From assembly GCA_015179125.1 (NCBI GenBank), contig WHVA01000527.1:1-64000 (forward strand): DNA of 64,000 nucleotides, read 5' to 3'. Both the position numbers and the translations under genes were made by a program. Positions 1 through 10,061 of the stretch are shown piece after piece. This stretch comes from Gautieria morchelliformis (Eukaryota; Basidiomycota; Agaricomycetes; Gomphales; Gomphaceae). A model generated the notes under the pieces. That model had not been told where the DNA came from. It ran no database searches and worked only from the letters and a program-made list of their open reading frames with translations. Within the stretch, counting starts at the first letter, position 1, and each line of letters begins with the position of its first letter.

Positions 1-54
1 GCACTGATTTATCGGTGAGTAATTCAATGTTCTGAAACTCGCAAGAAGTAATGC

Positions 55-554
55 TCATGAGGTTTTGGCTTCTGCTTGGGATGCTTCTCGTTCTTGAGCC
101 TCCTTCCGTCTTCGCGCCTGTGTGCGAGTCGAGCCTTTTGTGTATCCCAATGCTCGGTTTGCCTCTAGTTTCTTCCAATCTTTGAATTCTTGCGACTCGT
201 CATATGCTTGAACGCATTGGGAGCATCCAAAGATCCAGCCTTCTTGCACAGAGTACAGAGATTAGCCTCCAATTCATCACCCTCGAGCTCAGCAAGGCTT
301 TCGTCGTCTGACCAAACCTCATCTGCATCCGTCGCAGAGTCATCGGAGGGCTCGCAGTTAACACTGCCTTCGTACTCGCAGTCAGAATCAGAATCAATGT
401 CAACGGTAGTGTTAATATGGCGATAGTTTCTAGCTTTTGCAAGGTTATTTGTCCGGTATGGTTTAACCATAGATGGTGGATGGCAGTAAGGATGGCGGTT
501 ACAATTTGGGGTTAGGGTTAGAAAATTGAATGAGCCAGATTGGCGGTTGCACAC
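55..554 (-). pseudogene. Acidic hypothetical protein fragment, frameshifted
   Basis: Two overlapping minus-strand reading frames look like one broken gene. The upstream frame (554-165) encodes an acidic Ser/Asp/Glu-rich stretch followed by a Cys-x-x-Cys; the downstream frame (249-55) encodes a basic, Arg/Lys/Glu/Ala-rich tail with the motif NRALGYTKGSTRTQ and ends in AKTS. The switch between frames falls near position 240, so one indel is likely. An acidic linker followed by a basic coiled tail resembles accessory proteins found near DDE transposons in basidiomycetes, but I do not recognise a defined family and assign no function. The 5' part may continue beyond the window logic shown here. 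Confidence 0.35.
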
Positions 555-1304
555 AAGTAGTGGCGCCTAAGTGAGCGGCACCATAGGTCCATGTAGACGC
601 GTCTGCTTCTCTTCCCAGAGGATGTACAGCCCACCCAACCGATTTCCTTTTCGAGTGACGCCCAAAAATAGCAATTAGCGCCAGGATACTTCAGGGATTC
701 CCCTTTAGGGCTTCGCCGAGTGTCTCTAAGTCCTTCGGCCATAGGAGTTGGGGTGGCATAGCGTGGGGTAAGAATCAAAACATGAAATATAACACATAAA
801 ACATAACACATAACACATAACACATAACACATAACACATAACACATAACACATAACACATAACACATAACAAAAATAAGACATAACAAAAATAAGACATA
901 ACCAAAATAAGACAAAAAGGGTACTTTCACTTGGGTTGAGGTTTTATTGCGTCTGCCAGGCGCACGAAGAGGACCGACCATTCACCGACCCTCCCCTCCC
1001 TCGCTGCGCTCGGGGGGTCCCCCGAACCGGGTCGGTTCAGGTCGGCACGCTAAAGCCTCGTTCGTGCATTCCAACTAGTATGAGTGCTTCGTCAATTTAA
1101 CCGCTCCATGATATAATCAATGGAAAAGTGAATTAAGCAGCAGCAATTTTATTAATCAAAATCTGCGAAGCAAAAGACAGCCATGAGAACCAAACCAACG
1201 GCCACAAACACCAGAACTAACGCTCAGACCACTGAGTTACATTAAGCATTACGGAACATAGGCAAAGAATGGCATTTCTCTAGCACATGCTTTCCTGGAA
1301 ACAT
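555..1304. other. Non-coding stretch upstream of Helitron Hel-1
   Basis: No convincing gene. It contains the 7-bp microsatellite described separately, a GC-rich segment near 985-1040 with a self-complementary CTCGCTGCGCTCGGGG run, and AT-rich sequence up to the Helitron 5' end. Confidence 0.5.
788..915. repeat. AACACAT heptamer microsatellite plus 16-bp variant repeat
   Basis: From about 790 to 870 the unit AACACAT repeats about ten to eleven times almost perfectly. It passes into three copies of a longer related unit, ACATAACAAAAATAAG, up to about 915. The 7-bp period keeps one minus-strand frame open as a Met/Cys/Tyr/Val/Leu-rich string, which I regard as an artefact of the repeat. Confidence 0.9.
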
Positions 1305-1427
1305 TCCTATAGGTGAAAGCGGCTCGGTGGGTTGTGGGCGTCGAGCTTATGTCAGCTTTTAGGTCATCAGTTTGTCAGCGGAGCGCGCGAGCGGCGCAGC
1401 CGCGAGCCAAGAACGCTGCGCAGCATG

Positions 1428-1509
1428 GTCACGTGACCGTTTGCGTTCCAAATTAGGTCAGCGGCGAGCGGCGCAGCCGCGAGAGAACGCTGCGCAGTGG
1501 TCACGTGAC
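1428..1509. promoter_or_regulatory. Pair of GTCACGTGAC palindromes in Helitron promoter
   Basis: Two identical 10-bp palindromes, at 1428-1437 and 1500-1509, lie 72 bp apart and upstream of a TATA box. Both contain CACGTG, the E-box core bound by basic helix-loop-helix factors in fungi. The pair is conserved in the inverted copy Hel-5 near 29391 and 29464. A regulatory role is inferred from position and conservation only. Confidence 0.5.
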
Positions 1510-1568
1510 CCATTCGCGACCAGAGCGCGCATACGCGAGTGTGGTCCGTGCACGACACGCGCGCACGG

Positions 1569-1575
1569 TATAAAG
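1569..1575 (+). promoter_or_regulatory. TATA box of Hel-1
   Basis: TATAAAG lies just downstream of the CACGTG pair and just upstream of the leader-like region; the same motif in the same context is present on the minus strand at 29329-29323 in Hel-5. Confidence 0.5.
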
Positions 1576-1620
1576 GCCGAACGGTAAGGACATAACGCCA
1601 GGAACCTGCCCAACCGGCGA

Positions 1621-1815
1621 TTCCTCTGTCTGCTGTCCGCTATGTGCTCTGTGCCCTGTGCTCTGTGCTCTGCGCTGTCTGCTCTGTCTGCTGTCAGCTC
1701 TGTGCTCTGTCTGATCTGGGTGCTGTCTGCTGTCAGCTCTGTCTGCTGTCTCCTCCTTTAGCTGGCTGGCTGTCTATGGCTTTGGTTGGCTGACTATCTA
1801 TTGGCTTGGCTGGCT
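1621..1815. repeat. CTGCTGTC/GCTCTGTG low-complexity tract
   Basis: Imperfect tandem copies of CTGCTGTCTGCTCTG and variants, passing into GGCTGGCTGTCTATTGGCTT repeats that end at a GTAAGTAATAT sequence resembling a splice donor. The complement occurs at 29100-29275 in Hel-5, where the unit is a cleaner CAGCAGA repeat. Confidence 0.7.
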
Positions 1816-2248
1816 ATCTATTGGTAAGTAATATCTCTTTTTTAATGCATTCCAATGTATTTTATTTGATTTGTGTTTATAATTTTATTGGTTCCTTTTT
1901 TTTTATCATATTGCATTCACATGTGCTTTATATTTTTGTTATTTTTTTTCGAAAATAGATTTAAATAAAATCCAAACACTGCTGAAAAAAAAGTATTTTA
2001 ATATCAATATTTTTCAGGTTTTTTTTCAAAAATAGACATCAATAAGTTCCCTCTAAAATTAATGAGATTCTGCTTTTAAATGTGGTTTGTTTTATTGTTT
2101 TATTTACTGTAAAGCCACTTACCAGCCACTCCTCTCTGGCTATACTGGTGGCTGGCTTACTATGGCTTTGGCTGGGCTCTGGGTTTCTCTGTCAGTCTCT
2201 GGGCTTCTCTGGCTTTGGCTGGGCATTAATAACAGCTTCTGCTTCAAT

Positions 2249-2600
2249 GTACTGTACTTTTTTGACATTTTTTCGCAAATAGATATCAATAAATTATCCT
2301 GACTTTGTGAAAATTGACAACAGCTCCAGGTTAAATGTACAGTGCATTTTCTTGACATTTTTCGAAAAATAGATAATCCTAACTTTGCTAAAATTAATAA
2401 CAGCTTCAGCTTACATGTACTGGACATTTTCTTGACATTTTTTCAAAAAATAGATAATCCTGACTTTGCTAAAAATTAATGACAGGAGCTGCTTAAATAT
2501 AGATTCCTTGACTATTTTATTTATGTCTGTATATGTCACAAAATAGATATTGATACATGTCCCTGAGCTTGCTAAAAGTTAATAAGTAGTAACAGCCTCT
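2249..2600 (+). repeat. Tandem array of ~80-bp intron/exon-like units
   Basis: Each unit has a 34-37 bp stretch that begins GTAC and ends in a T-run, an A-run and TAG (2249-2282, 2337-2372, 2417-2453), followed by a 44-54 bp stretch starting ATAATCCTGACTTTG or similar. The GT...AG borders recur at equivalent positions. The array is repeated inverted at 28400-28740 (Hel-5) and 22070-22350 (Hel-4), and direct at 31560-31900 (Hel-6). Whether these very short segments are spliced cannot be told from sequence. Confidence 0.65.
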
Positions 2601-2689
2601 GCTTGCTTCACTTTGAGGCCCTTGGGGATATGCTACACATGCCATTGGGACATGCTATGCATGCTATACTTGAGGGGCATGCTACACAC

Positions 2690-3600
2690 ACTATGCATGG
2701 GGACACGCATATGCGTGGAGACATGCATGGGATGCGACACACACGCTATGCTTGGGGACACGCATGCTATGTGTGGAGACACTCATGTTATGCGTGGGGA
2801 CATGCACACTATGCTTGGGGACATGCACGCTATGCATGGAGACATGCATGTTATGCGTGGGGACACGCACGCTATGCTTGGGGACACGCACACTATGCTT
2901 GGGGACACCCATGTTATGCGTGGAGACACACACACTATACTTGGGGACACTCATGTTATGCGTGGAGACACGCATGTTATGCATGGGGACATGCACACTA
3001 TGCTTGGGGACATGCACGCTATGCATGGAGACATGCATGTTATGCGTGGGGACACGCACGCTATGCTTGGGGACACGCACACTATGCTTGGGGACACCCA
3101 TGTTATGCGTGGAGACACACACACTATACTTGGGGACACTCATGTTATGCGTGGAGACACGCATGTTATGCATGGGGACACACATGCTATGCATGGGGAT
3201 GTGCACACTATATGTGGGGACACACTATGCTTGGGGGACATGGTACAAACAAGGGACACACTACAGGGGAATACACTACAAACACGGGACATTCTACACA
3301 TGCTATACTTGGGGGACACGCTATGCATGGGGGACACACATGCTATAATTTAGGGACACGCTATGTTTGGGGAAATGCTACACACCAGGGACATGCTATG
3401 CATGTGGGACATGCCATGCACACTGTACTTGGGGATATGCAACATGTGGAGACACACTATGCATGGAGGACATGCTACACACACTATACTTGGGGACATG
3501 TTATATGTGGGCCAGGGACACAATAAGCATGCTATATTCGAGGCTATGCATGGAGGACATGCTATGCATGCTATACTTGGGCACATGCAGACATGTGTAG
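2690..3600 (+). repeat. 21-bp satellite with 189-bp higher-order period
   Basis: The basic unit is ATGCTTGGGGACACGCACAC plus one base, 21 bp, repeated with variants. Because 21 is divisible by three and the unit lacks stops, long open frames arise in several frames of both strands, the largest encoding a 7-residue His/Tyr/Ala/Trp/Gly repeat. The block beginning at 2801 recurs almost exactly at 2990, giving a higher-order period of 189 bp (nine units). After about 3210 the array degenerates. Copies of the satellite occur in three other Helitrons of the window, always in the same relative place. Confidence 0.9.
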
Positions 3601-3663
3601 AGAGATTACCTATCTTGATGTGTTACTTATAGCTACTTCCATTGCAATGAGATGTGTTTTACT

Positions 3664-3731
3664 TATCCCAAGTTTGATTTACCCAATGCGTTTGACCTAC
3701 ACCCCCGTGTGAAGCATGGGTATCCACCTAG
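3664..3731 (+). other. Decayed internal Helitron 3' end
   Basis: This resembles the 3' end at 5212: a TTTGACCTACACCCCC run, a mutated hairpin (CCCGTGTGAAGCATGGG) and TATCCACCTAG ending at 3731. The hairpin has lost pairing. The matching position in Hel-5 is 27533-27600. It implies an older Helitron end retained inside the present one. Confidence 0.55.
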
Positions 3732-5170
3732 AGGTAAGGGTTCAAGAATCGAGTTAAGTTGGATATCAGAAATCGAGTTGGAAGGCAGAGAGACAGAGGC
3801 CTTGCAAGTACTTGCTGTGGTAAGAACAGGAAACAGTGCAAAGGGAGTCACATATCAAAGTCAATTATCTGATTGCAGAACAGAGGCATATATGACTGGG
3901 TTTTATACAAAGAGCTGAGACAACATGTCAGAAGGTAGAGGTAAGCAATTCCAGTGCAAACAAAAGTAACTAGGATAAATGGAGTAAGTAACTAATACGG
4001 AACAAGAGGAACTACAAGGGGGTGCCGGGTAGAACTAAGAACAATCAATAGGCAAAAGAACAAGGGGAATGTGGGTCTAATTGATTGTTATGTATCGGAA
4101 TTCCCAGAGGGCGGAACTGGAAAGGACAACAGCTTCAACTTATGTGTTGCGCCCCTGATGAACTACCGTCCTAAGTATTTCGGGATTGACTTGCGGATAT
4201 CGGAGAAGGCAGAAGTTAGGAACCGAGTACTGAGAGTCGAGGTTCGAGGGTCGGAGAACAAAGGTCGGAAGAGGTGGAAGAGGCGGAGGACAGAGGGTCG
4301 AGAGCGGAAGGAGACAAGACTAGCAAAACTCGCTGTGCTAAGAACAGGAGACAGTGTGAAGGGAATCATGTATCGAAGTTGATTATCTGATTGCAGGAAT
4401 GGAGACATACATGAGGGGGTTTTATACAAAGAGCTGAAGCAACAGGTAATGGTATGGTACTAAGCAAATTCTGGAGAGTGCAGGAATCGGATAGACATAT
4501 GGGGCAAGTAACTAATGCGGAACAATGGGATGACAAGGGGGTGTGCAGGGTAGGGTAAGTACAATGGCAAAGAACAAGGCGAGTAAGTACAATTGGCCTC
4601 GGAAGAAACGGAATTACGGAAATGGTATCTTGCTGTGCTCAGGGTCGAGTACGGGGGCCGGTATCTGGAGGTGGCCAGGGGTACTGAAATCACAAGGGTT
4701 GAGGTAGAGGGTTGCAGATGGTGCGGATGTTGCGGAATAGAGTCGGAGGTGGTGCGGAGGCGGTGCAGAGGTGGTGCGGAGGATATGCGGATATGGCGGA
4801 GATGGTTGAGCGGAACAGTCGTAACATTGATAGTGGAACAAATGGATCTCCTGATGCTCCAGACTTGCTATGCTAAGGGTCAAGTAGGGAAGGCCAGCGA
4901 ATAGAGTCAAAAGGGGAAGTATGTGAATAGTAAAGAACAAGGGGATCAAAAGGACAAAGTGTGGATGTTGCGGGATAGAGCCAGAGGAGGCATGGAGGTA
5001 CCAGAGTTGGTCGAGCAGCATGGTCATAACATTACCTACCTTGATGTGTTACTTAGAGCTACTTTCAATCAATAAGATGTGTTTTACTTATCTGAATGAA
5101 ATTTTCTTATCCGAATGTGTTTGACTTATCCCAAGTTTGATTTACCCAAGGTGTTTGACCTTACCGAGGC

Positions 5171-5212
5171 GTTTGACTTGCACCCCCGCGCGAAGCGCGG
5201 GTATCCACCTAG
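5171..5212 (+). other. Helitron 3' terminus: hairpin plus CTAG
   Basis: CCCGCGC-GAA-GCGCGGG (5185-5201) forms a perfect 7-bp stem with a 3-nt loop. Seven bases later comes CTAG (5209-5212), then T. The same terminus closes Hel-4 (20414-20441) and Hel-5 (26787-26813) on the minus strand. Confidence 0.8.
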
Positions 5213-5757
5213 TCTAAGAGTTAAACGCGCTCAGTGGGTTGTGGGCGCTGCTGACCAATGCTTGGTCACCAGTTTGTCAGCGGAGCGCGCGAGCGGCGCA
5301 GCCGCGAGCCCCTGGGCCCTACCGGCGGTTTGCGCCACTCTGCCGGCTCCAGCGCTGCGCAGCGTTCTGGAGCGTGCGAGCGGCGCAGCCGCGAGCGGTT
5401 TACGCCGGTCTGCCGGCTCAGGCGCTCAAAGCAGCGCTGCGCTGGCAGATCGCTGCGCAGCCAGCCGCTTTGCGCACTCCACCACCACCCTCCTCTCCTC
5501 TCCTCTCTGCCCACTACTAGATAGAATAAAAATTGCGTGAGACTGAATTAATAGATAGCCTATATAGTGTAGTACACAAAAGATCTCTTCCCAGGGAGGT
5601 CTCTGCAGTGAACTATTGGGGTTGACCCCTTCATTGGGGCAGCTTTTTCTCTGCTAAGGAGCCAGGTAGTCATCCCAGGCTGCCTTAGAGGGAGCCACAA
5701 TTGCATTGCAGTTCTTTCAGTGTTGACTTGCACTACTGGTGGCTGAAGAAGACATCT

Positions 5758-5786
5758 CCCCAGGACCAGGACCAGGACCAGGACCT
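5758..5786. repeat. CCAGGA hexamer microsatellite
   Basis: Four and a half perfect copies of CCAGGA lie in the Hel-2 leader; the corresponding place in Hel-4 (26234-26252) has fewer copies, so it has expanded or contracted between them. Confidence 0.8.
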
Positions 5787-6146
5787 TTACTGGAAGAATT
5801 ATTCCAGTTGGATAGCCGAAGAAGACTTGGATATTTTCATCAAAAAAATTCCCCATCCCTTCCTTGGTACATATATTTCTCTGTGGTCTGGTGTGAGCCA
5901 TCTGACAGTTTTTTTTTTTCTTTTAAATAGAAATTATTAAATTCCCTTGACTTTGCCTAACAAACAGACTCCCCATCCCTTCCTTGGTATGTATGTATTT
6001 CTCTGTGGTCTGGTGTGAGCTGTCTGACATTTATTTAATTAGAAATTAATAAATTCCCCTGACTTTGCCCAAGAAAAATTAACAACAACAGCATCTGCTT
6101 GCAAATGTAAGTTGAAGTGGGGTAGCTTGATTGTTCCTCTAAGCTT

Positions 6147-6883
6147 ATGCCTGCATTTCTCAGGGATCCATCTACTCCAGAGAGAAATCGTCAGCAGGAG
6201 CGTGAAAGGGCGAGGGAGGAGCAGGAGGGTCGTATGACGTCGCCTACTGATCGGAGAGCGCGTGCCCTTGCTGTGGCTGCTGCCAGAGCTCGGAACCAGC
6301 CACCCCCTCCACCACCTCCTTTTGCCATCCCTCACCCTCCTCCTAGAAGCAATGCGGCTGATCCTTTTCAACAACCTGCTGCAGGGCCATTACGTCCTCC
6401 TGATCCCAGTCCTGGACAGCAGGTGGCTGCCCTTCGTGCTCAGTTAGCAGCAATCCCAGCAGCACAGCCCGTGAGAAGATACAGGCAGGCGCCTATACAG
6501 CCACCTCCCAATCTTCCTGTGGTTGGTTCTGCAGGAATTGCACAGTTGCGTGCTCAGGCTGCTGAGCAGTCTTCTATATTGCAGCAATTTGGAAGAGGTA
6601 GACAGGCAGCTAATCCTCCTGTAGTAGGTTCTGCAGGAGTGGCAGCATTGCGTGCTCAGGCCAATGCAATAAGACCAATGCCTCCGCTACTCCCTGCGCT
6701 TCTGCGGCCTCTTCAGCGACTCCCTGCACCTCCACAGCCTCTTCTGCCACACCCTGCACCTCCTCAGCCTCCTCTGCCACTCCCTGCACCTCCACAGCCT
6801 CTTCTGCCACACCCTGTACCTTGGCAGCGTCCTCAGCGACTTCCTCCTTTTATTCCACTCGGTCGCTCTAGAATAATCGCTCG
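6147..6883 (+). pseudogene. Helitron Rep protein, proline-rich N-terminus only
   Basis: The frame opens MPAFLRDPSTPERNRQQ, a start shared with the copies at 30634 and 19777. It continues through a Pro/Ala/Gln-rich disordered region with repeated VVGSAG-x-AQLRAQA and LPAPPQP motifs and reaches PLGRSRII, where the Hel-4 copy enters its Cys-containing domain. After 6883 the sequence is unrelated, so only about 245 residues of Rep are present. The full-length family protein would continue into the HUH nuclease and Pif1-like helicase domains. Assignment rests on its colinearity with the Hel-4 gene, which carries the HUH motif. Confidence 0.7.
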
Positions 6884-7778
6884 CCTAATAGATAGAAGAA
6901 CCCCATTTTATGTAATCCTGTGTATTTTACAACATAAAAGGAGGCCATTCTGACCTCCTTGAATCATCAATCTAGCAATCTACTGCTTCTATCCTACATG
7001 TGGCTCGTGTGACTTGCATCTTACTAAGCTGCTAATCCCAGCTAGGGTTATTCACTTACTTTAGTGTCTAATTCCTTGTTAAGTAGATACTTTTCTGCTT
7101 AACTACCTAGACTAACCCTCCGGGTGTAATTCTACAGAGTGAGTCTGTCAATTGATAGTCTTGCCATTCGCACTCCAATACCCGAGAGAGTTGATCAGTT
7201 GATTTTCCTGGTTAATATCTTTGACAAGTCAATTCCTGTTACTTGTAAAAGCCGCTTTAGATTCTATTCTTTGCCTCTCGTTTTATTGCTGTGTGCTGGT
7301 AGATTATCAGGGCAGTCCATTTATAAACTCGCCTGCTAAGTACATTCCTTTATATTTTGGAATACGCTTGGACCCCGATAGTGTCCTTGAACCTACAGTC
7401 TTTTAGTTTATTGTTCAGTGCTGCTAATAAACGCATTGCCTTCCATCCGTATTAACTTGGACTAGTTTTTATGCGGATTGCAACCAAGGTACAAATATTA
7501 AATTATTTCCGGAGTTGTTCTGCAGCATTGTTTAATATTCTTTGAGTCTCATAAATGACACGTTCTGATAGATTGAAGTGTTAGCAATAACACCAAAGTC
7601 TTGAAGGGTTCCAAATCAGGATCACCGTACCTTGGACTTTCACAGTAACTTGCTACAAGCTTCTGAGATCAACAACAGCCATGGTGCCGCCTAGGGCCTC
7701 AGTAGCACCTGGGTGCCACACTCGGCCGCACAGTGAACGTGGCACAGAGTCTCTGAATCAAAAGGAGTAAGGGTGGAT
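6884..7778. other. AT-rich region, possible end of a gypsy-type element
   Basis: No long open frame. At 7681-7770 a short plus-strand frame (MVPPRASVAPGCHT...) ends just before an A/G-rich run at 7760-7776 that could be a polypurine tract, which would make this the 3' end of a Ty3/gypsy-type pol. The rest shows nothing I recognise. Confidence 0.3.
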
Positions 7779-8608
7779 ATTGTCACGCCCATGAGCCATG
7801 GACTTTACTATGAAGATCTTGACAGGAGAGTGTTAAAGCAACATCGCCATAGGTGATGGTACATCGAAAGTGAGACTTTATGAGTGGCTGCTAAAAATGA
7901 ATTCTGGGTCCTAGGCATATGATCAATGGAGTGGGCTGTACAAGTCCGCCTTGTCTGAGCACACCAAATTTCATGCAGGCTATGAGGCCCCCCGTAATAA
8001 GAAATTCCAACACCAGCTGAATATGAAAGAATGGCAGTGCATCTCGGCGCCACGTTGGTTTACTGTAAAGCAAAGAAAAATAATAAGTACTGAATTTTGA
8101 ACTCACCGCTGCTGTTGCAATGGATTAAATATGGACTTGACTGTGCAGCGCATGCCTGGTGATAATCTTTGCGTTTATCTAGGCAATTGCACATATTTAT
8201 AAACGGAATGGGTTGCACCTAACTTTAGGCGCAACCTATCACACTCAACCTTGATCGAGTCCCCAAATAGTATGCCAGAATGCCTGGCGCGAACAGCTGT
8301 GTCCTAAATCATAAGCCTTGATCATAAGTGATGCATGGCTCGGGTGTACGGTCATGACGAGATGATCAAGCTTAGGGGAGTTTGAGTCGAACTCGTCTGC
8401 CACCAAATTGAAGATGTTTAACGATCTTCCGAGTTGACTACATCGTCGTGACAACACTGCATCGCTTGTTGACGCTACGTACAGGCTGTGAGAGGTATGT
8501 TCTCATCTCAGGCCCCAGTGATGATAATTCACTCACCAGTTAACCACGCCCCGTATCCATAGTGATAGCATAATGCTTTTCGTGCGGTACTATAAAGGGA
8601 CACGATTA
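7779..8608 (+). other. Possible LTR starting TGTCACGCCC
   Basis: TGTCACGCCC follows a purine-rich tract, as expected for a 3' LTR. A TATA-like CTATAAAGGG is found near 8590. The right boundary is unclear: the LTR may run on to CCCCTGACA at 9132, including the repeat block at 8609-9132. Confidence 0.3.
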
Positions 8609-9132
8609 TAAGGGCAACCTAGGCAGACGCTCTACACTCAAGCGGCGAACTGGCGAAGGGGGATCCAAAGTAAGATAGAGAACTATATACAGGACACAGA
8701 CATACCTGGCAAAGGGGGATCCAAAGAGAAAACTCTAGGGAACCCCTTTGCCACCTAACTACGACTATAAGCAAACTCGGGCATGCTATCCCGATCACCG
8801 AATGCCCGAGTTACATAAGCAATCATGCCAGCGATAACAGGGCTGGACAGATAAGGAAGGAATGATGTCGGAAGGGGCCGGAACATGAAGGGAAATAAAC
8901 GGAACACAAGACAGAAGGATGCCAAAGGCTAGGAGAAGCTCAGGGGCCATCAATAACATGCTGCGATAAAGCAGTGTGCGATAATGCACACTGCGATAAT
9001 GCATGCGATAAAGTGTGAGATAATGCGCACTGCGACAATGCATGCGATAAAGTGTGCGATTATGCGCACTGCAACAATGCATGCGATAAATCATGCAATA
9101 ATGCGCAGTGTGTGATTGGTGTTCCCCTGACA
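8609..9132 (-). repeat. LTR-like repeat, second copy of the 35167 insertion
   Basis: Reverse complement of the element at 35167-35786: it runs from TGTCAGGGGAACACC at 9132 to GCCCTTA at 8609. It holds a degenerate array of GCATTATCGCATGC units (8960-9115) and the GGATCCCCCTT motif. No matching target duplication flanks this copy, so it may be part of a larger LTR or rearranged. Confidence 0.55.
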
Positions 9133-9169
9133 ACAATGACGATCACTGCCGGCCAAGAATTTCCCTCGC

Positions 9170-9463
9170 AAAAGCTATGCTCTGGACAAATTTGACCACC
9201 TAGTGCCTACACTCCGGTGTGTCGGTCCTTCCACGCATCCAGGTAACGTTCAGTTGGGAGCAATACATATCGTCGACGACCTTGCACCGAAGTTTGTTGG
9301 GAAGCTGCCCACGCAAGACCAGATCTGGTTCACGCAGTTGCCGGTACCGTCATACCAGGTGGGTTGAGCATGCTTGTTTCCTGCCCATCACCTAACATTT
9401 CCGTGTCATAGCGACACAGACCCTGAGAAGTCTGTGCTAGCAAAGGCTGGCATGAAGCTGGCA
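9170..9463 (+). pseudogene. Unidentified host gene fragment, two exons
   Basis: A plus-strand frame from 9170 encodes about 63 residues without a stop, including VGPSTHPGNVQLGAIHIVDD and DQIWFTQLPVPSYQ. A likely intron at 9359-9411 (GTGGGT...CATAG) follows, and then a second segment reads DTDPEKSVLAKAGMKLA in a frame offset by one base. Composition looks like ordinary coding sequence. The fragment is cut at 9464 by the LTR remnant. I do not recognise the family. Confidence 0.4.
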
Positions 9464-9474
9464 TGTAGAAAGAT
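9464..9474 (-). repeat. 11-bp remnant of the copia-E LTR end
   Basis: TGTAGAAAGAT before the TA target of the Tc1-like element matches the LTR end TGAGAAGGAT seen in the solo LTR at 36511. The remaining ~676 bp of this LTR lie on the other side of the Tc1-like element, at 16383-17058. The LTR was therefore split by that insertion. Confidence 0.65.
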
Positions 9475-9476
9475 TA

Positions 9477-9990
9477 CAGCTGTTTCGGGTACATAGGGCG
9501 GAGTCTGAAATATATGCCACCCGGTGCCGCTCGAAAAGATCAAGCTGTATCTCCACAGCAATTGATGATTAAGGGCTGGTACTTTGTATATATTCTGTAC
9601 TATGTAGTAGCTACCCTCTGATATACAAAACCTGGCTTATTCTGAGCTATTGAATATTTGGATAATTTCACTTATATGCATCATTATGCACTCAAATTCT
9701 TTCAGTAAGGTCTGTAACTTTCTCAGATTATAGTAATATACATGTATAAATGTTGGAAATAGAAAACAATGATGTAATCTCCAGGTTATGGAAGGGGGGA
9801 GGGGTGCATGTCTGTTTGCCTTCTCCCAGCCTTTTTAGCCTTCTACATAGTCAAAGCCTCAGGTTTAAGGACTTAAATATAATATAACCTCTATATAAAC
9901 CCTAATTACATTGATGTGACAGTACCTTGCTTCATCTGTAAGTCTTGCCGGCATGATATCGTGACAGTTGCGCGACCGCCGTCACGTGAC
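9477..9990 (+). repeat. Left terminal inverted repeat of the Tc1-like element
   Basis: About 514 bp, nearly identical to the reverse complement of 15870-16382, including a G-rich GGAAGGGGGGAGGGG run near 9790 and, at the inner edge, the palindrome GTCACGTGAC (9981-9990). Divergence increases after about 9900. Confidence 0.9.
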
Positions 9991-10061
9991 TGCTACGCGC
10001 CACGTAGTGACCTCCATCACTGCGTTCAACACATACTAAGCTTCATTCTAATCGCGTCATT

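Larger units (their letters stand above)
1305..5212 (+). mobile_element. Non-autonomous Helitron, Hel-1
   Basis: The 5' end starts TCCTATAGGTGAAAGCGG, a sequence repeated at 29609 as the start of Hel-6. The 3' end is a GC-rich hairpin (5185-5201) followed seven bases later by CTAG at 5209-5212 and then a T, the structure typical of Helitron 3' ends. There is no Rep or helicase gene. Inside, in order, are a GC-rich promoter region with a TATA box, a CTGCTGTC-rich tract, a tandem array of intron-like units (2249-2600), a 21-bp satellite (2690-3600), and an AT-moderate tail that also holds an older decayed terminus at 3731. The same order occurs inverted in Hel-5 and, for the 3' half, in Hel-4. 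Confidence 0.75.
5213..6883 (+). mobile_element. Truncated Rep-type Helitron, Hel-2
   Basis: It starts with TC directly after the CTAG of Hel-1. The first ~900 bp are a GC-rich promoter region and leader that match the 5' part of Hel-4 (26786 down to 25870), including the CCAGGA repeat and duplicated leader units near 5860-6050. The Rep N-terminal frame begins at 6147. Homology with Hel-4 stops at about 6883, just after the LGRSRII segment, so the nuclease and helicase regions are absent. Confidence 0.65.

Noticed and set aside
508-520. TTAGGG-like telomere repeat
   Set aside because: Only two imperfect copies (GGGGTTAGGGTTAG); no longer tract or subtelomeric signal.
518-981. Met/Cys/Tyr/Val/Leu-rich membrane-like frames
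   Set aside because: They are translations of the AACACAT microsatellite.
2082-2302. Hydrophobic short frames repeated at 28678-28908 and 31404-31634
   Set aside because: They sit in repeated non-coding Helitron sequence rich in CTGG/TTGGCT; two overlapping frames are both open and no start context or domain supports a gene.
2603-3526. 307-residue open frame with His/Tyr/Ala/Trp repeats
   Set aside because: It is a by-product of the 21-bp satellite; several other frames on both strands are open for the same reason.
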